In this document: one piece after another, positions 32,943 to 43,652 of the stretch
How positions within the stretch are numbered: the stretch's first letter is position 1
Layout: each line of letters begins with the position of its first letter
Assembly (NCBI RefSeq): GCF_013393325.1
Contig: NZ_QJRC01000071.1
Coordinates: 203,037 to 267,036, forward strand
Reading direction: 5' to 3'
DNA from: Pseudomonas hunanensis
GTDB taxonomy: Bacteria; Pseudomonadota; Gammaproteobacteria; Pseudomonadales; Pseudomonadaceae
DNA: 64,000 bases
Notes under the pieces: model-generated
The model's input: the letters and a program-made list of their open reading frames with translations, nothing else
What the model was told of the DNA's origin: nothing
Databases searched by the model: none
Made by a program: the position numbers and the translations under genes

Positions 32943-34484
32943 TTACAGCTGTGGACCAGCGGCCTTGATGGCGTCGGAAACTTCGAACTTCTTGAAGTTT
33001 TCGATGAACAGCTTGGCCAGGCCTTTGGCGGCCTCGTCGTAGGCAGCTTTGTCAGCCCAGTTGGTGCGCGGGTTGAGCAGCTCGGTTTCAACGCCCGGAA
33101 CAGCCTTCGGCACGTCCAGGTTGATGATGTCCAGGTGCTCGGTTTCGGCACCGACCAGCGCGCCGCTCTGGATCGCAGCGATCACGGCACGGGTGGTCGG
33201 GATGCTGAAGCGCTTGCCAACGCCGTAGCCACCACCGGTCCAGCCGGTGTTGACCAGGTAAACCTTGGAGTTGAAGCCGTTGATGCGCTTGATCAGCAGC
33301 TCGGCGTACTCGCCAGCCGGGCGCGGGAAGAACGGTGCGCCGAAGCAGGTGGAGAAGGTCGACTTGATGCCGCCGCCCGAACCCATTTCGGTGGAACCGA
33401 CCAACGCGGTATAGCCGGACAGGAAGTGGTAGGCCGCCTGCTCGTTGTTCAGGATCGAAACCGGAGGCAGTACACCGGTCAGGTCGCAGGTCAGGAAGAT
33501 GACTGCGTTAGGCTCGCCGCCCAGGTTCGCTTCGGAGCGCTTGGCAACGTGCTCCAGCGGGTAGGCCGCACGGCTGTTCTGGGTCAGGCTGACATTGGTG
33601 TAGTCGGCGTGCTTGTTGGCGTCGAGCACGACGTTTTCCAGCACCGCGCCGTGCTTGATGGCTTTCCAGATGACCGGCTCGTTCTTCTCGGACAGGTCGA
33701 TGCACTTGGCGTAGCAGCCACCTTCCATGTTGAAGACAACGCCTTCGCCCCAACCGTGCTCGTCGTCACCGATCAGGTAACGGCTTTCGTCGGCAGACAG
33801 GGTGGTCTTGCCGGTGCCGGACAGGCCGAAGAACAGGGTCACATCACCTTCTTCACCGATGTTGGCCGCGCAGTGCATTGGCAGCACGTCGGCAGCCGGC
33901 AGCAGGAAGTTCTGCACCGAGAACATGGCTTTCTTCATTTCACCGGCGTAACGCATGCCAGCGATCAGCACCTTCTTCTGGGCGAAGTTGATGATCACGC
34001 AACCGTCGGAGTTGGTGCCGTCACGCTCAGGCTCGCAGACGAAGTTGGCGACGTTCAGGACCTGCCACTGGTCGCGGCCAGCCGGGTTGAACTGCTCCGG
34101 GTTGATGAACAGGCAACGGCCGAACAGGTTCTGCCAGGCAGTCTGGGTGGTCATCTTCACCGGCAGGTAGTGCTCGGCAGCCGCCCCTACGTGAACATAG
34201 GAAACGAAGTGATCCTGGGCGCTGTTGAACGCCTCGACGCGAGCCCACAGGGCATCGAACTTGTCGGCCGGGAACTTGCGGTTGATCGGGCCCCAGGAAA
34301 TGGCGTCCTGGGTGGAAGGTTCTTCGACGATGAAACGGTCAGCCGGCGAACGGCCAGTACGGTGACCGGTCTCTACGACCAGTGCGCCAGTATCGGCTAG
34401 TACGCCTTCACCGCGTTGCAGCGCTTCTTTTACCAGCTCATCGACGCTCAGGTCGGTGTACACGGTGTTGTTGGCTTGCGTCAT
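32943..34484 (-). CDS. pckA: Phosphoenolpyruvate carboxykinase (ATP)
   Basis: A 513-residue gluconeogenic enzyme converting oxaloacetate and ATP to phosphoenolpyruvate. Blocks seen: [20 protein letters not shown] near the start, the kinase loop [13 protein letters not shown], metal-site [20 protein letters not shown], and RTRAVI-type adenine-site sequence (STRAVI variant [13 protein letters not shown]). The frame is open to 34520, but ATG 34484, nine bases after a GGGGT, gives the usual length. A partial dyad upstream (34526-34553) may be an operator. Confidence 0.97.
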   Translation of the reverse strand: MTQANNTVYTDLSVDELVKEALQRGEGVLADTGALVVETGHRTGRSPADRFIVEEPSTQDAISWGPINRKFPADKFDALWARVEAFNSAQDHFVSYVHVGAAAEHYLPVKMTTQTAWQNLFGRCLFINPEQFNPAGRDQWQVLNVANFVCEPERDGTNSDGCVIINFAQKKVLIAGMRYAGEMKKAMFSVQNFLLPAADVLPMHCAANIGEEGDVTLFFGLSGTGKTTLSADESRYLIGDDEHGWGEGVVFNMEGGCYAKCIDLSEKNEPVIWKAIKHGAVLENVVLDANKHADYTNVSLTQNSRAAYPLEHVAKRSEANLGGEPNAVIFLTCDLTGVLPPVSILNNEQAAYHFLSGYTALVGSTEMGSGGGIKSTFSTCFGAPFFPRPAGEYAELLIKRINGFNSKVYLVNTGWTGGGYGVGKRFSIPTTRAVIAAIQSGALVGAETEHLDIINLDVPKAVPGVETELLNPRTNWADKAAYDEAAKGLAKLFIENFKKFEVSDAIKAAGPQL

Positions 34485-34525
34485 GAGATACCCCATCCGG
34501 CCCGAGGCCGAGTGCTCCAAACGTT

Positions 34526-34553
34526 TTGTAGTTGTCTTGAAAAAACTACTACA
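34526..34553. promoter_or_regulatory. Partial dyad upstream of pckA
   Basis: TTGTAGTT at 34526-34533 faces AACTACTACA at 34544-34553. GTAGTT/AACTAC arms ten bases apart, about 45-70 bases before the pckA start, could be an operator. The TTGTAGT half resembles HexR-type sites, but the spacing is longer than usual. Confidence 0.25.
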
Positions 34554-34603
34554 GCGAAAAAAGTGGCCGGATTATGCCAGAAACGCCCAAAAAAAGTAGG
34601 CCC

Positions 34604-34642
34604 CTCCTGTCAGAACTGCGCTTTTGCGCAATTCGACAGGAG
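34604..34642 (-). terminator. Long hairpin between hslO and pckA
   Basis: CTCCTGTC (34604-34611) pairs with GACAGGAG (34635-34642); an inner TGCGC-TTTT-GCGCA stem closes the loop. On the minus strand a T run follows about nine bases later. Probably the hslO terminator. Confidence 0.55.
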
Positions 34643-34663
34643 ATTGTCCTGTGATTAACCGTT

Positions 34664-35563
34664 TCAGTGGCGAGTTTCTGAGGCCACGTCAGTGCCGCCA
34701 CCAGCAAACAGTTGCGCCACATCGCTGGCATCGAAGAAATAGCGCTCGTTGCAGAACTGGCAATCGATCTCCACCGTCCCGCCGCACTCTTCTACCAGCG
34801 CCTTGGCATCGTGCTCGCCCAGGCTGACCAACGCATTGCCGGAACGCTCGCGCGAACAGCTGCAATTGAAGCGCAGCGGCTGGATATCGAACAGGCGCAC
34901 GGCATCTTCGTGGTACAGGCGGTGCAACAGGGTTTCGTTGCCTTCGGCCCACTCTTCGGGCTTGAGGGTCTTGGCCAGGGCCACCACGTGCTGCCAGCTG
35001 TCCTCACGCTCTTCATCATCCGGCTGGCGATCACGCGGCAGCTGCTGCAGCAACAAGCCACGGGCCTTGCCGCCTTCGGCGTTGAGCCAGAAGCGCGTAT
35101 TCAACTGCTGCGACTGAATGAAGTAGTTGGTGAAGCATTCCGACAGGTTGGCGCCATCGAGGTCGACGGTACCCTGGTAGCGCTGGCCCTTGACCGGGTC
35201 GATGGTCAGGGTCAGGTGGCCGTCGGGCATCAGTTGCGACAGGCTGGCATCCGCCGGGATCTGCTCCGCTTCGTAGCGGGCCATGCCGCGAATTTCGCGA
35301 TCACTGGAGCATTCCACCATCAGCAGCGGAATCGGCCCCGCCGAGCGCGCCTGCAAAATCAGCAAGCCATCGAACTTCATCGCGCCGACCAGCAAGGCGG
35401 TGGCGGCCATCAGTTCGCCGAGCAATGCCTTGACCGGCTGTGGGTACTCATGGCGCGCCAATACTGCGGCGTAGCTGTCATCCAGAGACACCCACTCGCC
35501 GCGCACATCGCGCTCGTCGAAGATGAAACGTTGGGTGAAATCGGTATCAGGCAAATCGCTCAT
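34664..35563 (-). CDS. hslO: Redox-regulated chaperone Hsp33
   Basis: A 299-residue cytosolic holdase activated by oxidation. The zinc/redox switch is intact: CSC in [14 protein letters not shown] and CQFC in [13 protein letters not shown] near the C-terminus. The N-terminal domain has [20 protein letters not shown] and the middle GRIPLL-type [20 protein letters not shown]. Full length. Neighbour pckA reads in the same direction beyond a long hairpin. Confidence 0.96.
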   Translation of the reverse strand: MSDLPDTDFTQRFIFDERDVRGEWVSLDDSYAAVLARHEYPQPVKALLGELMAATALLVGAMKFDGLLILQARSAGPIPLLMVECSSDREIRGMARYEAEQIPADASLSQLMPDGHLTLTIDPVKGQRYQGTVDLDGANLSECFTNYFIQSQQLNTRFWLNAEGGKARGLLLQQLPRDRQPDDEEREDSWQHVVALAKTLKPEEWAEGNETLLHRLYHEDAVRLFDIQPLRFNCSCSRERSGNALVSLGEHDAKALVEECGGTVEIDCQFCNERYFFDASDVAQLFAGGGTDVASETRH

Positions 35564-35682
35564 AGGTTTTGGCTATCTAAAAATGATGACAAAATGGTTA
35601 CAAGGGTTATCGGAAACCTGCGAGAACCCGTGACAGAGCGCTCACAAGGCGCTCCGATTCCTGTTTGCAATAGAGGTATTTT

Positions 35683-36477
35683 ATGGACAATCGACCACTG
35701 TTCCAAGCAAGGTGGTCTTTGGGGCCATTGGCAGCCTGTACGCTGCTTCCCATCGCTCTACTGTGTTTCTGGTTATGGCCCATTGGCCAGATCCTGTGCC
35801 TGACTTTCGACGAGTGGCTGTTTCACAGCCTGAATGCGCCGCTGGCCGATAACACCACCTGGCGCTACATCTGGACCGTCGGCAGCCTGCGCCCGTTCGA
35901 CATCGTCGTCGGCCTGATCCTGCTGACAGTGCTCATCCGTGGCGACTGGGTGTTCAAGGCAGCGCAAGTTCGCCAGGCATTTTTCGGCTTTCTGGTCACG
36001 CTACTCCTCTTAGTGGTGATTCGCGCACTGTTTTCCAAGTGGGTGGATGCAGCCGGCTGGCAACACAAGAGCCCGTCGATGATCTTCGACGACGTCGTGC
36101 ACCTCAGTGACTACTACCCCAACCTGGAGAAGGCCTGGGAGCTCAAGGACCGTTCCAGCAAGAGCTTCCCGGGCGATCACGCCTCGGTGTTGCTGATCTG
36201 GGCGCTGTTCATGAGCGTGTTCTGCCGCCGCCTGGTGCAATACCTGGTGGTCTGGGGGCTGGCGCTGCTGTTCATGCTGCCGCGCCTGGTAGCGGGTGCT
36301 CACTGGGGGCAGGATGACTACATTGGCGGGTTGCTGATGGCGGTGCTGGCGTTGGGCTGGAGCTATTACACGCCGCTGGCGGCCAAGGGCAGCGAGGCGC
36401 TGATGCGCTGGACGGCGCCACTGTTCACAATCGCGGCCAAGTTACCGTTGGTCGGCAAGTTGGCGGTAGTCCGCTAA
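35683..36477 (+). CDS. PAP2-family membrane phosphatase
   Basis: A 264-residue inner-membrane protein with about five or six hydrophobic segments (for example 13-35, 65-85, 100-118, 165-185, 188-210). Acid-phosphatase motifs are KSFPGDHASVL (second motif, with His) and PRLVAGAHWGQDDYIGG (third motif, with Arg, His and Asp). The first motif (K-x6-RP) is not clear. AGG six bases before the ATG supports the start. Likely substrates are lipid phosphates such as undecaprenyl pyrophosphate or lipid A phosphate; not resolvable here. Confidence 0.85.
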   Translation: MDNRPLFQARWSLGPLAACTLLPIALLCFWLWPIGQILCLTFDEWLFHSLNAPLADNTTWRYIWTVGSLRPFDIVVGLILLTVLIRGDWVFKAAQVRQAFFGFLVTLLLLVVIRALFSKWVDAAGWQHKSPSMIFDDVVHLSDYYPNLEKAWELKDRSSKSFPGDHASVLLIWALFMSVFCRRLVQYLVVWGLALLFMLPRLVAGAHWGQDDYIGGLLMAVLALGWSYYTPLAAKGSEALMRWTAPLFTIAAKLPLVGKLAVVR

Positions 36478-36481
36478 ACCC

Positions 36482-36583
36482 TGGGGCTGCTGCACAGCCC
36501 ATCGCGACACAAGGCCGCTTCCACGTCGAATGGTGTGCACAGGTCCGTTGTGTCGCGATAGGCCGCAAAGCGGCCCCGGCTAT
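36482..36583. repeat. Inverted pair of REP elements
   Basis: CCCATCGCGACACAAGGCCG on the left and, in the opposite orientation, TTGTGTCGCGATAGGCCGCA on the right form a head-to-head REP pair separated by about 30 bases. It lies between the convergent PAP2 and hslR genes and can fold into a large cruciform. Confidence 0.8.
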
Positions 36584-36981
36584 TCAAAGCTCCCATGCAA
36601 CTGGTGTATCTGCCGCCGCTGCTTTTTGGTCGGCCGGCCATCGGTAGTCACCCCCATCGCCCCCGCCTTACGCAGGTCGGCCGCCTGCTCACGGCGACGC
36701 ACACTTTCTTCGGTTTCCTCGTACAGCGTCTGCGCCTCTGGCGCCCCACGCCGCACCACCGACAACGCTTTCACCACCACAGTACGTTCATCGAACCCGG
36801 TGCGCAGCACGAACTCGTCGCCCACCCGCGGCTCTTTGCCCGGCTTGCATCGCTCGCCCCGGCAATGCACCTTGCCGCTTTCGATCGCGGCCTTGGCCAG
36901 CGCTCGCGTCTTGTAAAAGCGCGCCGCCCACAGCCATTTGTCCAGACGAACCTTATCGTCGTCTTCGGCTTTTTGTGCCAT
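36580..36981 (-). CDS. hslR: Heat-shock RNA-binding protein Hsp15 (S4 domain)
   Basis: A 133-residue protein that binds 50S subunits carrying stalled nascent chains. The S4 RNA-binding domain is clear: VRLDKWLWAARFYKTRALAK, then AIESGKVHCRGERCKPGKEP and VGDEFVLRTG. The C-terminal half is highly basic. ATG 36981 with AGGTAACGG just upstream is chosen over the longer frame to 37008. hslO is two genes away, as in other gammaproteobacteria. Confidence 0.93.
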   Translation of the reverse strand: MAQKAEDDDKVRLDKWLWAARFYKTRALAKAAIESGKVHCRGERCKPGKEPRVGDEFVLRTGFDERTVVVKALSVVRRGAPEAQTLYEETEESVRRREQAADLRKAGAMGVTTDGRPTKKQRRQIHQLHGSFE

Positions 36982-37090
36982 CCCGTTACCTCGGATTCTG
37001 TCTTTCATCGAACTGTACTACCTTCACATACGGATGCAAAAAGTCCCCGCCGTGCTTACAGTTCACCACCTCATTCGCAGGGTGTGCTTC

Positions 37091-37573
37091 GTGAAGACAT
37101 TTGACCATTTGACTGTGATCGGCCTGCGCGAGTGGGTCGCCTTGCCTGACCTCGGCGTGGCCGGGCTGCGCGCCAAGATCGACACCGGTGCCAGCACCTC
37201 CAGCCTGCACGCCACAGAGGTGGAACCGTTCGAGCGCGATGGCCAGCCCTGGGTCCGTTTCACCGCGCACCTGGGCTCGGTGGTGCAACTGCGTCACCGC
37301 CGCTGCGAGGCGCCGCTGGTCACCATGAAAACCATCAAAAGCTCCAACGGCCAGGCCCAGACCCGCTATGTCATCCGCACGTCACTGGCGCTGGGCGATG
37401 GTGTGTGGGAGGTGGAGTTCACCCTGGCCTGCCGCAAGAATATGCGCTATCGCCTGTTGCTTGGTTCCAAGGCCCTCATCCACGGCCAATTGGTGGTCAA
37501 CCCCGGCCTGAAATACGTACAAGACAAACCGGCCTTCCCGGCCACCCTTTCCCCTGTCACAGGTGCTGCATGA
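37091..37573 (+). CDS. rimB: Retropepsin-like RimB/ATP-dependent zinc protease family protein
   Basis: A 160-residue protein of the family often annotated as ATP-dependent zinc protease. The aspartyl-protease-like active loop is [14 protein letters not shown]. Its stop overlaps the rimK start in ATGA, so it is co-translated with the ribosomal S6 modification enzyme. From memory, Pseudomonas RimB removes glutamate tails that RimK adds; the sequence alone shows only the retropepsin motif. GTG 37091, six bases after AGGGTG, fits best; the frame is open further upstream. I see no separate rimA gene in the 110-base gap before it. Confidence 0.82.
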   Translation: MKTFDHLTVIGLREWVALPDLGVAGLRAKIDTGASTSSLHATEVEPFERDGQPWVRFTAHLGSVVQLRHRRCEAPLVTMKTIKSSNGQAQTRYVIRTSLALGDGVWEVEFTLACRKNMRYRLLLGSKALIHGQLVVNPGLKYVQDKPAFPATLSPVTGAA

Positions 37574-38475
37574 AGATCGCTGTGCTGTCGCGCAATCCGC
37601 GTCTGTATTCCACCCGCCGCCTGGTCGAAGCCGGTATCCAGCGTGGCCACGAAATGGTGGTGATCGATACCCTGCGGGCCTACATGAACATTGCCAGCCA
37701 CAAGCCGCAGATCCACTATCGCGGCAAGCCGCTGGAAGGCTTCGATGCGGTGATCCCGCGCATCGGTGCTTCGGTTACCTTCTACGGCTGCGCAGTACTG
37801 CGCCAGTTCGAAATGATGGGCGTGTACCCACTCAACGAGTCGGTGGCCATTGCCCGCTCACGCGACAAGCTGCGCTCGTTGCAGTTGTTGTCGCGGCGCG
37901 GCATCGGCCTGCCGATCACAGGCTTCGCCCACTCGCCGGACGACATCCCCGACCTGATCCAGATGGTCAACGGTGCCCCTTTGGTGATCAAGGTGCTGGA
38001 AGGCACTCAAGGCATCGGCGTGGTGCTGTGCGAAACCACCCAGGCGGCCGAGTCAGTGATCGAAGCGTTCATGGGCCTCAAACAGAACATCATGGTTCAG
38101 GAGTACATCAAAGAGGCCGGTGGCGCCGACATTCGCTGCTTCGTGGTGGGCGACAAGGTGATTGCCTCGATGAAGCGTCAGGCCAAGCCGGGCGAGTTTC
38201 GCTCCAACCTGCACCGTGGTGGCGTTGCCAGCCTGATCAAGATAACCCCTGAAGAGCGGATTACCGCGATTCGCGCGGCCAAGGTGATGGGGCTGAGCGT
38301 GGCGGGTGTGGATATCCTGCGCTCCAACCATGGGCCGCTGGTGATGGAGGTGAACTCGTCGCCGGGGCTGGAAGGCATTGAAGTGACCACCGGCAAGAAC
38401 GTGGCCGGGATGATCATCGAACACCTGGAGAAGAATGGCGGGCCGAATCAGACCCGGACCAAGGGCAAAGGCTGA
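37570..38475 (+). CDS. rimK: Ribosomal protein S6 glutamate ligase RimK
   Basis: A 301-residue ATP-grasp ligase that adds glutamates to the C-terminus of ribosomal protein S6. The family sequence is strong throughout: [40 protein letters not shown], the ATP-grasp segment [44 protein letters not shown] and metal-binding [14 protein letters not shown]. Overlaps rimB by four bases. A terminator follows. Confidence 0.97.
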   Translation: MKIAVLSRNPRLYSTRRLVEAGIQRGHEMVVIDTLRAYMNIASHKPQIHYRGKPLEGFDAVIPRIGASVTFYGCAVLRQFEMMGVYPLNESVAIARSRDKLRSLQLLSRRGIGLPITGFAHSPDDIPDLIQMVNGAPLVIKVLEGTQGIGVVLCETTQAAESVIEAFMGLKQNIMVQEYIKEAGGADIRCFVVGDKVIASMKRQAKPGEFRSNLHRGGVASLIKITPEERITAIRAAKVMGLSVAGVDILRSNHGPLVMEVNSSPGLEGIEVTTGKNVAGMIIEHLEKNGGPNQTRTKGKG

Positions 38476-38480
38476 GATTT

Positions 38481-38502
38481 TTGGGGCCGCTTTGCGGCCC
38501 CA
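38481..38502. terminator. Bidirectional terminator between rimK and envZ
   Basis: TGGGGCCGC and GCGGCCCCA pair around TTT. It sits exactly between the convergent stops and has a T run on its left flank for minus-strand reading. Confidence 0.65.
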
Positions 38503-38506
38503 GCAA

Positions 38507-39820
38507 TCACACGGCATTACGCGGTAGCAGCAGCCCCAATGGCAGCCTGACCCGCGCTTCGATCCCGCCACCAGACCGGTTACGCAATTCCACATTCCCG
38601 CCATGCTGCGCCGCGATCCGTTTGACGATCGCCAGCCCCAGGCCTGTGCCCTTGCCACCCCGCGCCCGGTCACCACGAATGAACGGGTTGAAGATGGTTT
38701 CCAACTCCGACTCGTCGATCCCGGTGCCGCGGTCCAGCACGCTCAGCACCACGTACGGCGCACTTTCGTCACCCGACACATAGGCCGCCACCTCGACCCC
38801 CTTGCCAGCATGGTGCAAGGCGTTGCCGATCAGGTTGCCCAACATGCGCTTGAGCGAAACCCGGCGCAGCGGGAACGGTGGAATCGGCTCCAGGCACAGG
38901 CGCACGCGCTCTTGTGGCTGGTTGTACGGCGCCACCACCTCGCGTACCAGGTCAGCCAGGTCGACCTCTTCCACCGGTTCGTCACGGCCATCGCGGATAA
39001 ACGCCAGGAACTGATCGAGAATCGCGTCCATGTCCTCGATATCGCGGACCATGTCGTCACTCAAATCGCTGTCGCTGTTCAGCAGTGACAACGACAGCCG
39101 CAGACGTGTCAGCGGTGTGCGCAGGTCATGGGAAACCCCAGCCAACATCAGCTCGCGCTCGCGCCCGGCCTGCTCGACATCCTCGGCCATCTGGTTGAAG
39201 GCCTTGTACACCTCGGTCATCTCGCTGGGCGTATCGCTGATCGGCAGGCGCACACTGCGCCCCTGGCCAAGCTGGCGAGCGGCAAACACCAGGCGCTTGA
39301 GCGGCTGGTTCAGCTGGCGCACGAAAATCCACGCCGAAGCGGTAGACAACAGGCCGATGGCCAGGAACCAGCCCAGCACGTTCCAGATTTTCTGCCCACG
39401 CAACGGGTGCGGGTACAGCGGCACTTTCAGCCAACCAGGCCCAAGGCTTGGCGCGTTGACCCACAACGCTGGCGGCGCGTGAATGCGCAGCCGAACTTCG
39501 GTGTCGTCACCCAGTTCGGCCTGCATCTGCCGTTGGTAGATTTCGCTGTAGGGCCAGTGCTGCTCCCCTTCGGGCACGCCCGAGCCGGTCACGCGGATAA
39601 GGCCTGCCGCCTCGGCGATCTTGTCGCGGTTTTCTTCGTCGGCGGCCCAATAGGCGCGCAAGGTCAGCGCTACCCCGTGGCTGTACTGACGGTCGACCAG
39701 CACGTCCTCGTTCATCAGCAGGTAGACCAGGGTCAGCGCCTTGGAGAACAGGACGACGATCAACACCAGCCACAGGGTGCGGGCGAAGAAGCTTTGCGGA
39801 AACCAGACCGGTGTTTTCAT
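38507..39820 (-). CDS. envZ: Osmolarity sensor histidine kinase EnvZ
   Basis: A 437-residue inner-membrane kinase partner of OmpR. N-terminal membrane helix at about 13-35, a periplasmic domain to about 150, a second helix at about 155-177, then HAMP and the His box AGVSHDLRTPLTRLRLSLSL. ATPase blocks are NLIGNALHHAG, DRGTGIDES and GGKGTGLGLAIVKRIA. It follows ompR with a 13-base gap in the same direction. Probably controls porin and osmotic-response genes. Confidence 0.94.
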   Translation of the reverse strand: MKTPVWFPQSFFARTLWLVLIVVLFSKALTLVYLLMNEDVLVDRQYSHGVALTLRAYWAADEENRDKIAEAAGLIRVTGSGVPEGEQHWPYSEIYQRQMQAELGDDTEVRLRIHAPPALWVNAPSLGPGWLKVPLYPHPLRGQKIWNVLGWFLAIGLLSTASAWIFVRQLNQPLKRLVFAARQLGQGRSVRLPISDTPSEMTEVYKAFNQMAEDVEQAGRERELMLAGVSHDLRTPLTRLRLSLSLLNSDSDLSDDMVRDIEDMDAILDQFLAFIRDGRDEPVEEVDLADLVREVVAPYNQPQERVRLCLEPIPPFPLRRVSLKRMLGNLIGNALHHAGKGVEVAAYVSGDESAPYVVLSVLDRGTGIDESELETIFNPFIRGDRARGGKGTGLGLAIVKRIAAQHGGNVELRNRSGGGIEARVRLPLGLLLPRNAV

Positions 39821-39833
39821 GAAGGGCGCGGCA

Positions 39834-40574
39834 TCATTTACCGGCGTTTCCGTCCGGTACGAACACGTAGCCCACGCCCCATACGGTCTGGATGTAACGC
39901 GGCTTGGACGGGTCCGGTTCGATCATGCGGCGCAGGCGCGAGATCTGCACGTCGATGGAGCGCTCCAGTGCATCCCACTCACGGCCACGGGCCAGGTTCA
40001 TCAGCTTGTCGCGGGTCAACGGCTCGCGGGCGTGCATCACCAGGGCCTTGAGTACGGCGAATTCACCGGTGGTGAGCATGTGCACTTCGTCGCCACGCTT
40101 GAGTTCGCGGGTGGCCAGCGAAAGCTCGTAGTCGCCGAAGGTGACCGACTCGTCTTCGCTGCCCGGCGCACCCGGTACGCTGGGCGCCTGGCGACGCAGC
40201 ACAGCCTTGACCCGCGCCATCAGTTCGTCCGGGTTGAAGGGTTTGCCCAGGTAGTCGTCGGCACCCAGTTCCAGGCCTTTGATGCGGCTGAGCTCATCGC
40301 CCTTGGCGGTCAGCATGATGATCGGGATCTGGTTGTTCTGCTGGCGCAGGCGCTTGCACGCAGACAGGCCATCCTCACCTGGCAGCATCAGGTCGAGTAC
40401 CACCAGGTTGAACACTTCGCGCTGCAACAGACGGTCCATCTGCTCGGTGTTGGGCACCGCGCGGGCACGGTAGCCCTTGCTGGTGAAGAAACGTTCCAGC
40501 AGGCTGCTCAGCCCCGGATCGTCGTCGACGATGAGAATCTTGTCACCTTCAGCGGTGTTTGGCGTGCCGGTCAT
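39834..40574 (-). CDS. ompR: Response regulator OmpR
   Basis: A 246-residue regulator. The receiver has [10 protein letters not shown], phospho-acceptor Asp61 in [12 protein letters not shown] and Lys in [10 protein letters not shown]; the winged helix has [40 protein letters not shown] and [14 protein letters not shown]. Close to E. coli OmpR along its length. Transcribed divergently from tex with envZ downstream. Confidence 0.96.
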   Translation of the reverse strand: MTGTPNTAEGDKILIVDDDPGLSSLLERFFTSKGYRARAVPNTEQMDRLLQREVFNLVVLDLMLPGEDGLSACKRLRQQNNQIPIIMLTAKGDELSRIKGLELGADDYLGKPFNPDELMARVKAVLRRQAPSVPGAPGSEDESVTFGDYELSLATRELKRGDEVHMLTTGEFAVLKALVMHAREPLTRDKLMNLARGREWDALERSIDVQISRLRRMIEPDPSKPRYIQTVWGVGYVFVPDGNAGK

Positions 40575-40709
40575 GAATAACTCCTCTGATTTCGCCGCGC
40601 ATTATGGCGTAGCCATTGCTGCACGTTGCGTGAGCATTGTTAGCAGATTTTTCCCCCGGCGCCAGTTCCGGCTGGCCGGGCGCCATCACCGCAAGGCGTT
40701 TGCGATGGG

Positions 40710-40715
40710 TATAAT
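40710..40715 (+). promoter_or_regulatory. Candidate -10 element for tex
   Basis: A consensus TATAAT lies 77 bases before the tex ATG and about 135 bases from ompR. The -35 position (about 40687-40692) is weak, so activity may need an activator or extended contacts. Called from the -10 match only. Confidence 0.4.
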
Positions 40716-40791
40716 GCGCGCCTTTCATCCAGCGCCGCCGGGCGAAAAGCCCACAGGCGACCCCCGTATTCACAAATGTCAGGTGGTTTAC

Positions 40792-43116
40792 ATGGACAGC
40801 ATCAACAGCCGTATCGCCGAGGAACTGGGCGTACGCCCCCAGCAGGTCGAGGCGGCCGTGGGCCTGTTGGACGAAGGCTCGACCGTGCCCTTCATCGCCC
40901 GTTACCGCAAGGAAGTGACCGGTAGCCTGGACGATACCCAGTTGCGCCATCTGGAAGAACGCCTGCGCTACCTGCGCGAACTCGACGAGCGCCGCGCCAG
41001 CATCCTGTCCAGCATCGAGGAGCAGGGCAAGCTGACCCCGGAACTGGCCCGCGAGATCAAGCTGGCCGACACCAAGACCCGACTCGAAGACCTGTACCTG
41101 CCGTACAAGCAGAAGCGTCGCACCAAGGGCCAGATCGCCCTGGAAGCCGGCCTTGGCGAGCTGGCCGACGGCCTGTTCAACGACCCCACCCTGGCACCGG
41201 AAAGCGAAGCCGCACGCTTCGTCGACGCCGAAAAGGGCGTGGCCGACGTCAAGGCGGCACTGGAAGGCGCCAAGTACATCCTGATGGAGCGCTTTGCCGA
41301 AGACGCCGCCCTGCTCGACAAGCTGCGCAGTTTCCTCAAGCAGGAAGCCGTGCTCAGCGCCCGCCTGGTGGCCGGCAAGGAAGAAGAAGGCGCCAAGTTC
41401 CGCGATTACTTCGCCCACGACGAACTGCTGCGCACTGCGCCGTCGCACCGTGCGCTGGCCATCTTCCGCGGGCGCAATGAAGGTGTTTTGAGCGCATCGC
41501 TCAAGGTCGGCGAAGAGCTGCCCGGTACCCTGCACCCATGCGAACTGATGATCGGCAGCCACGTCGGCATCGAAAACCGCGGCCGCCCGGCCGACAAATG
41601 GCTGGGCGAAGTGGTGCGCTGGACCTGGAAGGTCAAGCTGTATACCCACCTGGAAACCGACCTGTTCGGCGAGCTGCGGGACAACGCCGAAGGCGAAGCG
41701 ATCAACGTGTTCGCCCACAACCTGCACGACCTGCTGCTGGCCGCCCCGGCTGGCCCACGTGCTACCCTGGGCTTTGACCCGGGCCTGCGCACAGGCTGCA
41801 AGATCGCCGTGGTCGATGCCACCGGCAAGCTGCTGGACTACACCACGGTCTACCCGCACGCGCCGAAGAACGACTGGGACCGCACCCTTTCCGTCATGGC
41901 CGCACTGTGCGCCAAGCACTCGGTGGAACTGATCGCTATCGGCAACGGCACCGCCAGCCGTGAAAGCGACAAGCTGGTGGCCGAGCTGGTTAAAAAATAC
42001 CCAGCACTGAAGATCACCAAGATCATGGTCTCCGAAGCCGGCGCGTCGGTGTATTCGGCCTCGGAACTGGCCGCCCGCGAGTTCCCGGACCTGGACGTGT
42101 CGATCCGTGGTGCCGTGTCGATTGCTCGCCGCCTGCAGGACCCGCTGGCCGAGCTGGTGAAAATCGACCCGAAATCCATCGGTGTCGGCCAGTACCAGCA
42201 CGACGTGTCCCAGCTGAAACTGGCGCGTGGCCTGGACGCCGTGGTCGAGGACTGCGTGAACGCCGTGGGTGTGGACGTGAACACCGCCTCGGTGGCGCTG
42301 CTGACCCGTATCTCCGGCCTCAACGCCACGCTGGCACAGAACATCGTTGCCCACCGCGATGCCAACGGCCCCTTCGCCACCCGTGCAGCGCTGAAAAAGG
42401 TCAGCCGCCTGGGTGAAAAAACCTTCGAGCAAGCCGCCGGCTTCCTGCGTGTGATGAACGGCGACAACCCGCTGGACGCCTCTGCGGTGCACCCTGAGGC
42501 CTACCCGCTGGTGCAGCGCATCGCCGCCGACACCGAGCGCGACATTCGCTCGCTGATTGGCGACAGCAGCTTCCTCAAGCGTTTGGACCCGAAGAAGTTC
42601 ACCGACGAGTCCTTCGGCCTGCCGACCGTCACCGACATCCTGCAAGAGCTGGACAAGCCTGGTCGCGACCCACGCCCCGAGTTCAAGACCGCCACCTTCC
42701 AGGACGGCGTCGAAGACCTCAAGGACCTCGAACCCGGCATGATCCTGGAAGGCGTGGTGACCAACGTCACCAACTTCGGCGCCTTCGTCGACATCGGTGT
42801 GCACCAGGACGGCCTGGTACACATCTCGGCACTGTCGGAGAAGTTCATCAAAGACCCGCGTGAAGCGGTCAAGGCCGGCGATGTGGTCAAGGTCAAAGTC
42901 ATGGAAGTGGATATCCCGCGCAAGCGCGTCGGCCTGTCCATGCGCATGAGCGACACCCCCGGCGAAAAGGTCGAAGGCAACCGTGGCGGCAATCGTGGCA
43001 ATGGCGGCAACCGCCAGCAGCAGGCCCCGCGCCAGCGTGAAACCACCACTGCCGCACCGGCCAACAATGCCATGGCCTCCCTGTTCGCCAACGCCAAGCA
43101 GTTGAAGAAGAAGTGA
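40792..43116 (+). CDS. tex: Transcription accessory protein Tex
   Basis: A 774-residue nucleic-acid-binding protein. Tex-N domain ([38 protein letters not shown]), YqgF-like domain ([20 protein letters not shown]), helix-hairpin-helix region ([19 protein letters not shown] with NGPF) and a C-terminal S1 domain ([33 protein letters not shown]). The tail is Gly/Asn/Gln-rich. Start ATG 40792 has AGG nine bases before it; the frame is open much further upstream without support. The next gene starts on its stop. Confidence 0.95.
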   Translation: MDSINSRIAEELGVRPQQVEAAVGLLDEGSTVPFIARYRKEVTGSLDDTQLRHLEERLRYLRELDERRASILSSIEEQGKLTPELAREIKLADTKTRLEDLYLPYKQKRRTKGQIALEAGLGELADGLFNDPTLAPESEAARFVDAEKGVADVKAALEGAKYILMERFAEDAALLDKLRSFLKQEAVLSARLVAGKEEEGAKFRDYFAHDELLRTAPSHRALAIFRGRNEGVLSASLKVGEELPGTLHPCELMIGSHVGIENRGRPADKWLGEVVRWTWKVKLYTHLETDLFGELRDNAEGEAINVFAHNLHDLLLAAPAGPRATLGFDPGLRTGCKIAVVDATGKLLDYTTVYPHAPKNDWDRTLSVMAALCAKHSVELIAIGNGTASRESDKLVAELVKKYPALKITKIMVSEAGASVYSASELAAREFPDLDVSIRGAVSIARRLQDPLAELVKIDPKSIGVGQYQHDVSQLKLARGLDAVVEDCVNAVGVDVNTASVALLTRISGLNATLAQNIVAHRDANGPFATRAALKKVSRLGEKTFEQAAGFLRVMNGDNPLDASAVHPEAYPLVQRIAADTERDIRSLIGDSSFLKRLDPKKFTDESFGLPTVTDILQELDKPGRDPRPEFKTATFQDGVEDLKDLEPGMILEGVVTNVTNFGAFVDIGVHQDGLVHISALSEKFIKDPREAVKAGDVVKVKVMEVDIPRKRVGLSMRMSDTPGEKVEGNRGGNRGNGGNRQQQAPRQRETTTAAPANNAMASLFANAKQLKKK

Positions 43117-43499
43117 TGGACGTACCGCGCGAATACGTCGAAAGCGCCTTCAGCCAACTGCTGGGCTGCCGCCTGCAACGCCTGGATACCGGTGTTGCCG
43201 AGGTGGCCCTGGCCCTCGAGCCGCACTTGCGCAACCGTGGCCAGAAGCTGCACGGCGGGGCCATCTTCAGCCTGGTGGACATCGCCATGGGCCTGGCCTG
43301 CTCGGCCAGCCATGGCTTTGACCAGCAAAGCGTCACCATCGAGTGCAAGATCAACTACATGCGCGCCGTCAGCGACGGTGACGTGCTGTGTACCGCCCGT
43401 GTACTGCACGCCGGGCGGCGCACCCTGGTGGTCGACGCTGACGTAGTCCAGGGCGACAAGCTGGTGGCAAAAGCGCAAGGAACCTTCGCGGTTCTCTAG
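43116..43499 (+). CDS. PaaI-type hotdog thioesterase
   Basis: A 127-residue hotdog protein with the PaaI signature KLHGGAIFSLVDIAMGLACS and the strand ECKINYMRAVSDGDV. ATG 43116 shares its A with the tex stop (TGATG), so the two are co-translated; a GTG one codon earlier is possible. It probably hydrolyses an aromatic or acyl-CoA; the substrate is unknown. Confidence 0.85.
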   Translation: MDVPREYVESAFSQLLGCRLQRLDTGVAEVALALEPHLRNRGQKLHGGAIFSLVDIAMGLACSASHGFDQQSVTIECKINYMRAVSDGDVLCTARVLHAGRRTLVVDADVVQGDKLVAKAQGTFAVL

Positions 43500-43526
43500 C
43501 TCACCAAGCCGTATCTGCGGTATTTT

Positions 43527-43548
43527 CAGCAGTGCGCTGGCACTGCTG
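43527..43548. repeat. Hairpin upstream of gshA
   Basis: CAGCAGTGC and GCACTGCTG form a nine-base stem with a GCTG loop, between the thioesterase stop and gshA. No T run follows. It could be a weak terminator or leader structure. Confidence 0.4.
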
Positions 43549-43652
43549 GATCCGCGTAAACCAGGCGACAACGCCAGTTCCTTTCTTCCTACCCTTGTAG
43601 ACCGTTATCTCTACCCCCATATTGGGGCGACTGACGCGTGAAGGAATACATC

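Noticed and set aside
40549..42822. 757-codon minus-strand frame opposite tex
   Set aside because: Low-complexity Gly/Val/Gln/His translation without motifs; tex is unambiguous on the plus strand.
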